From: Candidatus Methanoperedens sp.
GTDB lineage: Archaea; Halobacteriota; Methanosarcinia; Methanosarcinales; Methanoperedenaceae
Assembly: GCA_023249275.1 (NCBI GenBank)
Contig: JAHFCV010000058.1
Location: 1 to 12,036 of the forward strand
Direction of reading: 5' to 3'
Length of the DNA: 12,036 nt
In this document: one piece after another, positions 1 through 5,187 of the stretch
Numbering within the stretch: the stretch's first letter is position 1
Layout: the number at the start of each line of letters is the position of its first letter
Notes under the pieces: generated by a model
The model's input: only the letters and a program-made list of their open reading frames with translations
Told to the model about the DNA's origin: nothing
The model's database searches: none
Made by a program: the position numbers and the translations under genes

Positions 1-57
1 ATTTTCGATTTCCTTTTCAGTCAGTTGTAGTTTCGAGCGCTGGCTTAAAAATGGCAT
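1..57 (-). CDS. N-terminal start of a probable transposase (runs off left edge)
   Basis: An ATG at 57-55 on the minus strand opens a frame of 19 codons that continues past the left edge. It begins MPFLSQRSKLQLTEKEIEN. The pattern of a short basic start followed by L-x-L-T-E-x-E resembles the N-terminal helix of IS630-type transposases, where a line such as 'L-T-E-E-E-R' precedes the helix-turn-helix. Only 19 residues are visible, so the family call is weak; another helix-turn-helix protein is possible. If it is an insertion sequence, its end should lie between 58 and about 159, but I see no clear terminal repeat there. The setting next to a toxin-antitoxin pair fits mobile or accessory DNA. 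Confidence 0.35.
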   Translation of the reverse strand, partial: MPFLSQRSKLQLTEKEIEN

Positions 58-159
58 ATTATTATATTAGCGCTCTTTACTAATAAATGTTGTTATGTTA
101 TTTTGGAATCGTTGTACTAGTTCTGGAAGTTCCTTGTTAAAAATTGGGATCAATAAGCT

Positions 160-552
160 TCAGATTCTCATCATATCCACTTTAATCCCTTCAAAATCAG
201 CATCTTTACCTGCCACAAGCGTTGCTTTCAGGTGGTTTGCTGTTGCTGCGGCAAATGCATCAGCCAACGGGATATTGTGGAGCGCTTTCAGTTTTCCTGC
301 TTCTCTCCACAGGTCATTATCTTTTATTTCATGGGGCACCAACCCAAAAGAGAGCAGATTTTCTACTTTTTGTTTTGCAATATCAGGGCTTTTGCGGTAA
401 AGAATGTAATAGAATTCAGTTAGATTAATAATGCTTATATAGCCTTTTATCTTTTTATCCTGAACACGCTTGAGCAATTCCAGCACCTTCGACGCACCGT
501 CTTCACCGAGATAAAATTTCAGGATTGCCTCTGTATCAAAGACGTACTTCAA
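160..552 (-). CDS. vapC: VapC-type PIN-domain ribonuclease toxin
   Basis: A 130-residue single-domain protein of typical VapC length. The PIN-domain acidic residues are all present: D6 (V-F-D-T), E46 (N-L-T-E-F), D98 (L-A-D-A-F) and D117 (G-K-D-A-D-F). These coordinate the magnesium ion that cleaves RNA in this family; the usual targets are tRNAs or rRNA, but the target here is unknown. The start is a TTG at 552-550 that overlaps the TGA stop of the antitoxin gene in a TTGA junction. A GGAGG Shine-Dalgarno sequence lies at 557-561, four bases ahead, inside the 3' end of the antitoxin gene. Translational coupling with the antitoxin is therefore likely. The catalytic residues look intact and the toxin is probably active. 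Confidence 0.9.
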   Translation of the reverse strand: MKYVFDTEAILKFYLGEDGASKVLELLKRVQDKKIKGYISIINLTEFYYILYRKSPDIAKQKVENLLSFGLVPHEIKDNDLWREAGKLKALHNIPLADAFAAATANHLKATLVAGKDADFEGIKVDMMRI

Positions 553-806
553 AGTTCCTCCAGGGCTTTTTCTCGTATCTTATCTTTTTTACGGGCTTCG
601 CGCAGCAGTTCCCCGGCTTTTTTATTAAAAAGTCCCTTTAGACTTCCCATTTCATCGTCAGGTTTCGGAGAAGGCAGTATGAGCAATCCTTTATCCGTAT
701 CAACTATGAGCGCACGCTTTTCAAGCCTATATCGTCTTCTCATTTCAGCAGGAATTGTTGCCTGTCCCTTTGATGTAATACCAACAATTCTTTGTTTTGA
801 TTTCAT
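549..806 (-). CDS. vapB: AbrB/SpoVT-type antitoxin (VapB)
   Basis: An 85-residue protein. Residues about 6-50 carry the swapped-hairpin AbrB fold signature (G-I-T-S-K-G-Q-A-T-I-P, then R-Y-R-L-E-K-R-A-L-I). The rest, about 50-85, is a charged, probably disordered or helical tail rich in K, R and E, which is the part that normally wraps the cognate PIN toxin. The gene precedes the toxin and overlaps it by four bases, the standard antitoxin-first order. AbrB-family antitoxins bind palindromic DNA, and an inverted repeat sits only four bases upstream of the start codon, so autoregulation is expected. The ATG at 806-804 is the only sensible start because the domain begins right there. Confidence 0.9.
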   Translation of the reverse strand: MKSKQRIVGITSKGQATIPAEMRRRYRLEKRALIVDTDKGLLILPSPKPDDEMGSLKGLFNKKAGELLREARKKDKIREKALEEL

Positions 807-810
807 ATTT

Positions 811-838
811 AGTAATACTATATATGATATATATTACT
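811..838 (-). promoter_or_regulatory. vapBC promoter with palindromic operator
   Basis: AGTAATA at 811-817 and its exact reverse complement TATTACT at 832-838 flank a TATATATGATATA core. The 28-base element begins four bases upstream of the vapB ATG. A TATA-type stretch centred about 25 bases before the ATG fits an archaeal promoter giving a leaderless or near-leaderless mRNA. I infer that VapB, alone or with VapC, binds the arms and blocks TBP. The operator function is inference; the symmetry is seen directly. Confidence 0.55.
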
Positions 839-903
839 TAATGATTTTGGTAATAAAGATTTTTTTTTGAGATGCTATAGTCATATCACTCAAAGTATCG
901 ATC

Positions 904-920
904 CCCCGGCGCCGATATGT
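904..920. repeat. 17-base GC-rich repeat, copy 1
   Basis: CCCCGGCGCCGATATGT, with the GGCGCC palindrome in its middle. An identical copy lies at 1899-1915. Weaker similarity continues about 20 bases to the right of both copies (roughly 11 of 20 identical). This copy is also bracketed by a short inverted repeat (TATCG at 896-900, CGATA at 913-917). It stands out from the AT-rich surroundings. Its nature is unknown: it could be a dispersed genomic motif or the end of a decayed element. Confidence 0.55.
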
Positions 921-1031
921 CTCCGAAGCTGCAATATTCCAATAACCCCGAACTCCTCACACCAGCGCTGATGGGATGGGCTTTTTTCGTTGCGGAGGGA
1001 AAGACGTGGCGCTTATGATCGGGGGCGCGGC

Positions 1032-1049
1032 GGGAGGGGTCTGGGCGGG
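1032..1049 (+). other. Canonical G-quadruplex-forming motif in a GC island
   Basis: GGGAGGGGTCTGGGCGGG fits the G3+N1-7 pattern with loops of one, three and one bases. Further G-runs at 1021-1025, 1063-1066 and 1068-1071 offer alternative quartets. The island is strikingly GC-rich in an otherwise AT-rich intergenic region. Folding would be on the plus strand or in a plus-sense transcript. Whether it acts in regulation or marks foreign DNA is unknown. Confidence 0.5.
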
Positions 1050-1219
1050 TCGGCTGATGGATGGGGCGGGGAAGTTGTGCTGGCACTTGAAGTCCTGGAC
1101 TTTGTAGGTAGCAGATATTAAGTCTGCGATTTTATCAGATTTATCCTCAGTTTTAACCTTATTTTTGTTTTTAATAAGCCGGGTTAATTTATCAACATGC
1201 AGGTATATTCAAGGGAAGA

Positions 1220-1564
1220 ATGAGCATCCACGTCCTGGCAACTGAGGATAAAACCAACGGCAGACTTTATGATGTCGAAGCAAACAATCTAAAACTCAAG
1301 TTGCTCTTTACATGGCATTCTTTAGGTCGGACTGCTGTCTGGAGATTAAGAGTCGAGCAGGTTCTGGATGCTCTACTGTTCCCCGAAGAAGTCGTCACTG
1401 GTCATTTTAATAGATTTATTGCCCATAAAAGGCATAACGACCATATAGTTAGAGCAGTATATGAATATAATATGACCATACCGGTTATCTTAACTGTTTA
1501 TTATCCCTCAGCAGAAAGATATTTTGAAGGAGGTGGAAAATTTGCAGATAAAATACTCCCCTGA
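1220..1564 (+). CDS. DUF4258-type protein, putative toxin of a toxin-antitoxin pair
   Basis: A 114-residue protein. Residues about 27-106 match the DUF4258 pattern: F-T-x-H (H33) with R37, a helix ending L-D-A-L-L-F-P-E-E-V-V, a basic strand R-F-I-A-H-K-R, a central R-A-V-Y-E strand and the closing V-Y-Y-P-S-A-E-R-Y-F-E-G-G. The fold is related to small RelE/BrnT-like RNase toxins, but activity for this family is not established to my knowledge. The 3' end overlaps the next gene, a DUF2283 protein, a partnership seen often in archaea. The first about 25 residues are not part of the domain, so the true start could be further in; no better ribosome site was found than the weak GGGAAG just before ATG 1220. 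Confidence 0.72.
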   Translation: MSIHVLATEDKTNGRLYDVEANNLKLKLLFTWHSLGRTAVWRLRVEQVLDALLFPEEVVTGHFNRFIAHKRHNDHIVRAVYEYNMTIPVILTVYYPSAERYFEGGGKFADKILP

Positions 1565-1757
1565 CGCAGATGCATTGATAATACGCCTGAGAGAGGGGAA
1601 ACCAGTGGATTCTGTGGATCTTGCGGAAGGAATTATCGCTCATTATTCAAAAGACAGGAAGATTCTTGAAATAGAGATACTGGATGCCTCAAAGACGGTG
1701 CAGATGGGCGAGCTGAATGTATCTCTGAAAGGTGCTCATGCCGAGGCTGTGGCATGA
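1542..1757 (+). CDS. DUF2283 family protein, putative antitoxin partner
   Basis: A 71-residue protein covering a whole DUF2283 domain: I-K-Y-S-P-D-A-D-A-L-I-I-R-L at the start, then G-I-I-A-H-Y-S-K-D and the signature I-L-E-I-E-I-L-D-A-S-K. I chose the TTG at 1542 because a strong GGAGGTG ribosome site lies at 1529-1535 with proper spacing and the family normally begins right at this strand; a TTG at 1524 would lie upstream of that site and add six residues. The gene overlaps the DUF4258 gene by 23 bases, with its ribosome site inside the E-G-G-G codons of the upstream protein, so the two are coupled. Antitoxin function is inferred from the pairing. Confidence 0.75.
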   Translation: MQIKYSPDADALIIRLREGKPVDSVDLAEGIIAHYSKDRKILEIEILDASKTVQMGELNVSLKGAHAEAVA

Positions 1758-1781
1758 GAACAGACTAAAAAATCAGTCAAT

Positions 1782-1806
1782 TTAAAAATTCTTTGAGCAT
1801 TTTTAA
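1782..1806 (+). terminator. Possible terminator of the DUF4258/DUF2283 pair
   Basis: TTAAAAAT at 1782-1789 pairs with ATTTTTAA at 1799-1806, leaving a nine-base loop, 25 bases after the stop codon. The right arm contains a five-T run, which in archaea can itself end transcription. The stem is all A-T, so the T-run may matter more than the hairpin. Confidence 0.35.
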
Positions 1807-1871
1807 GTTCCAGTAGAAAGATGAACGCATATTTACAATCTCGCTCTTCATATCGTTTTTTTACTGCGCCA

Positions 1872-1895
1872 AATATTTATAACTCTATAAATATT
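1872..1895. repeat. Perfect 10-base inverted repeat with 4-base loop
   Basis: AATATTTATA (1872-1881) and TATAAATATT (1886-1895) are exact reverse complements around ACTC. It ends four bases before the second GC-rich repeat copy. It could be a protein-binding dyad or part of a decayed repeat element; all-AT stems are weak as RNA hairpins. Confidence 0.5.
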
Positions 1896-1898
1896 AAT

Positions 1899-1915
1899 CC
1901 CCGGCGCCGATATGT
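1899..1915. repeat. 17-base GC-rich repeat, copy 2
   Basis: Identical to 904-920 (CCCCGGCGCCGATATGT) and in the same orientation, about 1 kb apart. The two copies flank the DUF4258/DUF2283 pair and its upstream GC island. As direct repeats around an accessory gene pair they could be traces of an insertion or excision event, but 17 bases is short and no other boundary signal is seen. Confidence 0.55.
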
Positions 1916-2139
1916 TCCCCATGCAGCAGCATATCTTGAAACCACATGCCGAAAATGCTGCCGAACACAGGTTGCATTTCCCGATATCACCGTTAAATCC
2001 CTGTTTTTTGTCCGCTGGCGCTCCGTTGGGTGTCCGCAGGAGCGAGGGCAAGTTGGTATATTTATCACAATCTAATTATTAATATTTTGGCACCAAAAAT
2101 TTAATATTTTCAAAGTGATATAAACTCCATAGTCAACAT

Positions 2140-2188
2140 AAAAAAGAGGAATCAGCATTTACGCGCTCTCCTCCCGCATCAAATAGCT
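2140..2188 (-). terminator. Hairpin plus U-tract ending the archaeosortase/DUF63 operon
   Basis: On the minus strand, 36 bases after the DUF63 stop, AGC-(U)-AUUU-(G)-AUGCG pairs with CGCGU-AAAU-GCU around a nine-base purine-rich loop. This gives twelve base pairs interrupted by two single-base bulges (2154-2188). Eight bases later comes a run of six Ts (2145-2140 read on the minus strand). This is a good terminator shape. The leading GGTGGAGAGC and the following GATGCGGGA also recall the domain V region of group II introns, though the loop is not a GNRA tetraloop. Confidence 0.55.
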
Positions 2189-2223
2189 CTCCACCGGGTT
2201 CACTCCGTTGACAAACAATACGG

Positions 2224-3063
2224 CTAAACCCCAAAAACCATCGCCAGCAAATTCCGCGCTCCCATCGAAAAACCAAGAACGATTAACGTCAATGCCAGCA
2301 TATACTTCTCGCCTTTATCCGTTTCCTCCCTGGAATCTTTTTCAAGCAACAAAATTATTATCAGGACTAAAATCAGGGACAAAGGAACCAAAATAGCCCC
2401 TGTTCCAAAAAAGGAAGTCAGGAAGGAACTGAAAGGATGCTTGTTGGTGTAGCCCAGCAGGTCTACGCCAATATATGTTGTAAGCGAATCAAGCACAAAT
2501 GAAAAGATTGCAAATGAATACATCCTGCTTCGAAGATAGGTCATGCCGATAGCAGGGGAGGCTCTTTTTATAAATTCGGTCAATATTATGGCTGGCACAA
2601 GACTGTATACCAGAACATTAAGATTCCAATTAAAAGAAGTATTATAAACGAGAATAGCAATACCTGCTAACGATAATGCTGCCCCGGCAGTTGCGTATGC
2701 ACGAATATAGTTCTCTATTTTCTGAATCTTCTCAAGATATCGTGTGAAAAGAAGAACGCCGAAACATATTGCAAAAACCACGAAGTAAATAAGCGGCGTG
2801 ATGAAAAAATATTTGACAGGCGGCTTTAGAAGATTTGCATCCTCGATTACCCGAAATACCGAACCCATGAAAATATAAGGAATTGTAGCAATGACAAACT
2901 CCTCATCGATTTTTAGGCTCAATTTATTCAATAGTTTTAGAACGGCATAAACCCCTAAAAACAAAATAATGACATACGTGACCATGTCAAAATGATTATA
3001 ACTCGTATCGTTGATGATGCCTTCAATAAAATTCCGATTTATGAAATCAATCAATCCGCTCAT
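2224..3063 (-). CDS. DUF63 family integral membrane protein
   Basis: A 279-residue hydrophobic protein with about seven to eight membrane segments. Features typical of archaeal DUF63 proteins are visible: an N-terminal soluble stretch (I-N-x-x-F-I-E-G-I), the conserved loop F-M-G-S-V-F-R-V-I-E-D-A-N near residue 65-80, and the C-terminal G-A-R-N-L-L-A-M-V-F-G-V. No enzymatic function is established for the family as far as I know; it is widespread in Euryarchaeota. It is the last gene of its operon, starting two bases after the stop of the MoaD-like gene, and is followed by a terminator. Its constant company with archaeosortase A here may point to a role in cell-surface protein or lipid processing, which is inference. 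Confidence 0.85.
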   Translation of the reverse strand: MSGLIDFINRNFIEGIINDTSYNHFDMVTYVIILFLGVYAVLKLLNKLSLKIDEEFVIATIPYIFMGSVFRVIEDANLLKPPVKYFFITPLIYFVVFAICFGVLLFTRYLEKIQKIENYIRAYATAGAALSLAGIAILVYNTSFNWNLNVLVYSLVPAIILTEFIKRASPAIGMTYLRSRMYSFAIFSFVLDSLTTYIGVDLLGYTNKHPFSSFLTSFFGTGAILVPLSLILVLIIILLLEKDSREETDKGEKYMLALTLIVLGFSMGARNLLAMVFGV

Positions 3064-3065
3064 TA

Positions 3066-3359
3066 TTATCCTCCGCAGAACCCATAAACAAATTCAATGT
3101 TATCCCCATCATGCAGCAATTGCTCCAGCATATTTTCAGGCGCTGAACCGTTTATAAAAACCACACATCCATTCAATTTGTCATTGACAAGCGTGGTTTT
3201 ATAAGTCGTCTCTATACCCTTATTTTTTCCAGCTTCCACAATCCTGGCGTCTATTCTCCGCAACAATTCTCCAAGTTCAGTCCCATCTGCAATATCAAAA
3301 ACATCCGTTCCGCCGACCAGCTCCTGCTGGGTAAAGTCATAATTCACTTTTATTTTCAA
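3066..3359 (-). CDS. MoaD/ThiS-like ubiquitin-fold protein with C-terminal Gly-Gly
   Basis: A 97-residue beta-grasp protein ending G-F-C-G-G. The order fits the MoaD/ThiS family: an N-terminal hairpin (K-I-K-V-N-Y-D-F), a helix (T-E-L-G-E-L-L-R-R-I-D), F-I-N-G-S at about 68-72, and L-L-H-D-G-D-N-I-E-F just before the diglycine tail. Family members carry sulfur as a C-terminal thiocarboxylate for molybdopterin, thiamine or tRNA thiolation, or act as protein modifiers (SAMPs) in archaea. Nothing nearby belongs to molybdopterin synthesis, so a sulfur-carrier or modifier role linked to its neighbours cannot be excluded. It sits two bases from both neighbours, between archaeosortase A and DUF63. 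The cysteine directly before Gly-Gly is notable. Confidence 0.85.
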   Translation of the reverse strand: MKIKVNYDFTQQELVGGTDVFDIADGTELGELLRRIDARIVEAGKNKGIETTYKTTLVNDKLNGCVVFINGSAPENMLEQLLHDGDNIEFVYGFCGG

Positions 3360-3361
3360 TT

Positions 3362-4165
3362 TTACATCCTCGCAAGCCTGTGAAATTCTGTTCTCAATAG
3401 CTTCACTGTACCATCTATCATATCCGAAACCTCAGGCAGCATCTTAAGAATCGCATACGAAATCGCTAATAAGGCGATCATCGAGCCTATTTTTGCAAGG
3501 ATATGCTCAGTTATCTGGAAACTCTCTTCCGGCGTTCCAAACCATGAAAGACCATACGCAGAAGCCGTAAGGGTGGTTCTCAGCAGGTTCAGGACATAAA
3601 TAACAGGCACTGAAATCATGAATGCCATGAATTTTTGCGAAAGTGTAGCCCGGGTTGCAGATGAGATTAATCCTGTGAATAAAGCCATGCTTTCAATTGC
3701 AGTGCAGGCAAGGATTATTTCAACTGCGAGACCACTAACTGCAAGTTGATTCCAGGCTACCTGAGCCACCGGGAAGCCGAGTTTTTCAACAATCCAGATG
3801 GTCTGGTTTGTAACCAGCGATATTATCCCGACATTTAAGAAGTCCACATCCGCAAATAAGAAATAAATCAGCCCTCCCACAGACGCCGCCCTGGATAACG
3901 AAATAATCGCCTCGTAGCCATCTCCTTTCCTATCTCTTGCCTGAAACATGATATAAGCTATGAAAAGTGACATTATTGCAGCGACAACTACTAAAAAAGC
4001 ATTGAAATAATCCTGTATCCCAATGTATGATGGCGGCTGCAAAAACCAGTAGATAGAGAGGAATATCCATCCAAAACTCCCGAACACAGTTCTTGAATTA
4101 TAGGATTTTGGGAGCGCCGACGCTATAGCCAGAAGTACAAGAGCGATCCAGAGGGTTGCAGCCAT
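3362..4165 (-). CDS. artA: Archaeosortase A, membrane transpeptidase-like enzyme
   Basis: A 267-residue multi-pass membrane protein. The exosortase/archaeosortase signature is clear: A-C-T-A-I-E-S at 153-159 with the catalytic cysteine C154, N-L-L-R-T at 193-197 with R196, and a third polar position near T-E-H-I at 219-222 (H221). ArtA recognises proteins with a PGF-CTERM sorting tail, cuts it off and links them to membrane lipid so that they are displayed on the cell surface, as shown for the S-layer glycoprotein of Haloferax. Its S-layer and other PGF-CTERM substrates are not in this window. It lies in an operon after two metal-binding-like small proteins and before the MoaD-like and DUF63 genes. 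Length is within family range and the catalytic residues are intact. Confidence 0.88.
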   Translation of the reverse strand: MAATLWIALVLLAIASALPKSYNSRTVFGSFGWIFLSIYWFLQPPSYIGIQDYFNAFLVVVAAIMSLFIAYIMFQARDRKGDGYEAIISLSRAASVGGLIYFLFADVDFLNVGIISLVTNQTIWIVEKLGFPVAQVAWNQLAVSGLAVEIILACTAIESMALFTGLISSATRATLSQKFMAFMISVPVIYVLNLLRTTLTASAYGLSWFGTPEESFQITEHILAKIGSMIALLAISYAILKMLPEVSDMIDGTVKLLRTEFHRLARM

Positions 4166-4171
4166 TAAGTA

Positions 4172-4534
4172 TTACGCCATTGTTTTTTGTTTTTTCGACC
4201 CCATCATCGAGCCCATGCCTGAGCCCATATTGCTGCAATGGTTCGGGTCAGCCATATGATTTACAGTAACATTATCAGCATCAGCCATCATCGGGCTGCA
4301 TCCTGCCATTGCCGCATCAGCCATATCACAGTTTCCTGATTTCATCATTCCAGGAGCGCAATTCTTTGCCATCTTTGAGGCATTGTTTGATGTCATGTTC
4401 TCCATCATTTCAGGAGTGCACTCATGATTACTAACAGCTTTTGGGCTGTCGGTGTTCTGCGCTACTGCCACTGCTGCAAGAACTATCCCTAATACCATGA
4501 CAGCCCCGATTATGAACAGTGTTTTTCGTTTCAT
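4172..4534 (-). CDS. Secreted Met/Cys-rich protein with CxPxMM-type repeats, likely copper binding
   Basis: A 120-residue protein. Residues about 5-25 form a signal peptide or anchor (L-F-I-I-G-A-V-M-V-L-G-I-V-L-A-A), cleavable after A-V-A-Q. The mature part contains five cysteines (39, 59, 69, 79, 100) and a great many methionines. Three units begin C-T-P-E-M-M (39), C-A-P-G-M-M (59) and C-S-P-M-M (79), exactly 20 residues apart; a fourth Met cluster, H-C-S-N-M-G-S-G-M-G-S-M-M, is near the end. Clusters of Met with Cys and His outside the cytoplasm are typical of Cu(I)-binding proteins, so copper binding or resistance is inferred. No named family recognised. It starts one base after the stop of the Cys/His-rich gene and precedes artA by six bases. 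Confidence 0.7.
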   Translation of the reverse strand: MKRKTLFIIGAVMVLGIVLAAVAVAQNTDSPKAVSNHECTPEMMENMTSNNASKMAKNCAPGMMKSGNCDMADAAMAGCSPMMADADNVTVNHMADPNHCSNMGSGMGSMMGSKKQKTMA

Positions 4535-4535
4535 G

Positions 4536-4730
4536 CTACCTCTTGTAAGTGAGATACAGGATGACTGCCATAAAAATAATCATGGCAACCATTGTCCAGG
4601 GGCTTCCGCCGCAGCATCCGCCGTGAGAATGTTCCTCCTGTGTTGTCTCCTGTTTTGAATTTTTTGTTGTTGTCTCATCATTTTTCTTAGGGTCTATCGT
4701 GTCATCTTTTTTTGAACCGCAACAATCCAT
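4536..4730 (-). CDS. Small Cys/His-rich membrane protein, first gene of the archaeosortase operon
   Basis: A 64-residue protein with an unusual layout: M-D-C-C-G at the very N terminus, a hydrophilic linker rich in K, D, T and E, then E-E-H-S-H-G-G-C-C-G-G (H34, H36, C39, C40) and one C-terminal membrane helix at about 45-62. The two CC pairs plus the H-S-H cluster look like a metal or heavy-metal binding site held at the membrane. I do not recognise a named family; similar short CCGG proteins are often annotated as hypothetical. A weak GGATGTG ribosome site lies about seven bases before the ATG. A dyad overlapping a TATA-like stretch and a 34-base upstream element precede the gene, so it is probably the first gene of its transcript. 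Confidence 0.65.
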   Translation of the reverse strand: MDCCGSKKDDTIDPKKNDETTTKNSKQETTQEEHSHGGCCGGSPWTMVAMIIFMAVILYLTYKR

Positions 4731-4751
4731 TTTTGTTCACATCCTTATATG

Positions 4752-4768
4752 TTTACATTATATGTAAA
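4752..4768 (-). promoter_or_regulatory. Dyad operator over the promoter of the Cys/His-rich gene
   Basis: TTTACAT (4752-4758) and ATGTAAA (4762-4768) are exact reverse complements around TAT. On the minus strand the dyad contains CATATAATG, placed about 25-35 bases before the start codon where an archaeal TATA box belongs. A bound regulator would compete with TBP, so repression is likely. A half-conserved copy, TTTACAT at 5156-5162, lies in the promoter of the DUF5676-type gene. Confidence 0.5.
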
Positions 4769-4774
4769 GAGGGG

Positions 4775-4808
4775 TTAAGTAGGTTTTGCTTTAAATTCGG
4801 AAATTTTT
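4775..4808 (-). promoter_or_regulatory. 34-base shared upstream element, copy 1
   Basis: This block matches 5188-5221 at 29 of 34 positions without gaps (core GGTTTTG-N-TTTAAATT-N-GGAAATT). It lies 45-78 bases upstream of the Cys/His-rich gene, beyond the TATA region, where archaeal activators bind. The other copy holds the equivalent position for the DUF5676-type gene. A common regulator for both promoters is inferred. Confidence 0.5.
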
Positions 4809-4847
4809 GCATGATAATCTTTAAACCCATTCACAATCAAGCATTAA

Positions 4848-5126
4848 TTATTTTATTTTTGTTGATAGATAATTATATATTACTGCAAATAGCCACCCAA
4901 CCAATAAGGATAAAACAATGATTTCCACAAGCCCGGCTACCGTGCTTCCAGGCGTTACTGTGGTTCTTGCTATTTGTGTAATGTCGATTCCATGAAACAA
5001 GTCTTTGGATAAACTGAGTGCTGTCTGTGGAGCTATTGCAATGAAAATCGCACATAGAACATACACTATTCCGGAAACAGTCGCCAACGACAATGAAACT
5101 ATTTTTGGACTCAATTTGTCAGCCAT
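4848..5126 (-). CDS. Small membrane protein of the DUF5676 type
   Basis: A 92-residue protein with two membrane helices (about 12-34 and 61-86) joined by an outside loop containing L-F-H-G-I-D-I-T. The start M-A-D-K-L-S-P-K, the F-H-G-I-D motif and the second helix ending in W-L-F-A-V-I-Y-N match what I recall of DUF5676 membrane proteins. Function is unknown; such genes are often found near copper- or redox-related transport genes. A GAGGT ribosome site six bases before the ATG supports the start. It stands alone, 107 bases downstream of the methyltransferase gene, with its own promoter (TATA candidates TTTTATAG and TTGTATAA) and the shared upstream element. Confidence 0.7.
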   Translation of the reverse strand: MADKLSPKIVSLSLATVSGIVYVLCAIFIAIAPQTALSLSKDLFHGIDITQIARTTVTPGSTVAGLVEIIVLSLLVGWLFAVIYNYLSTKIK

Positions 5127-5187
5127 ATTTTTACCTCATTTATACAACGACCAATTTTACATGCTATAAAAGAATGGAGTTGGTATA

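Larger units (their letters stand above)
807..1219. other. Gene-poor stretch between vapBC and the DUF4258 gene
   Basis: About 410 bases without a convincing gene. From the left it holds the vapB promoter, an AT-rich run, a 17-base GC-rich repeat (904-920) also found at 1899-1915, an 8-base palindrome CAGCGCTG (963-970), and a very GC-rich island at about 1010-1075 with seven runs of three to five Gs. Downstream of the island, one plus-strand frame reads E-V-V-L-A-L-E-V-L-D-F-V before a stop, and another reads A-L-M-I-G-G-A-A-G-G-V-W-A-G-R-L. This may be a frameshifted gene remnant, but nothing identifies a parent. The last 140 bases are AT-rich and must contain the promoter for the following gene pair. 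Confidence 0.4.
1758..2153. other. Gene-free stretch with inverted repeats between two convergent operons
   Basis: About 400 bases with no supportable gene. It carries the possible terminator just described, a perfect 10-base AT inverted repeat (1872-1895), the second copy of the 17-base GC-rich repeat (1899-1915), a GC-rich hairpin with CGCTCC at 2019-2024 and GGAGCG at 2039-2044, and TTTTGG/CCAAAA at 2085-2098. Within 2011-2044 a near-direct repeat TGTCCGC-N-GG-N-GC also occurs twice. Frames on both strands are open for 60-80 codons but have arginine- and cysteine-rich, low-plausibility translations. The dense repeats suggest a decayed mobile or repeat element. Confidence 0.4.

Noticed and set aside
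95..428. Three plus-strand frames at the left end
   Set aside because: Antisense shadows of vapC.
886..1086. 66-codon minus-strand frame
   Set aside because: Arg/Pro/His-rich translation caused by the GC island; no start signal or recognisable domain.
1524..1541. Upstream TTG start for the DUF2283 gene
   Set aside because: It lies before the strong GGAGGTG ribosome site, which points to the TTG at 1542.
1821..2075. 84-codon plus-strand frame and overlapping minus-strand frames
   Set aside because: Composition is Arg/Cys-rich and follows inverted repeats; no ribosome site and no family resemblance.
2163..2330. Minus-strand frame overlapping the DUF63 3' end and ending in N-P-V-E-S-Y-L-M-R-E-E-S-A
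   Set aside because: Protein-like at its end, but it overlaps a well-matched DUF63 C terminus and coincides with the terminator hairpin; treated as an RNA or relic signal instead.
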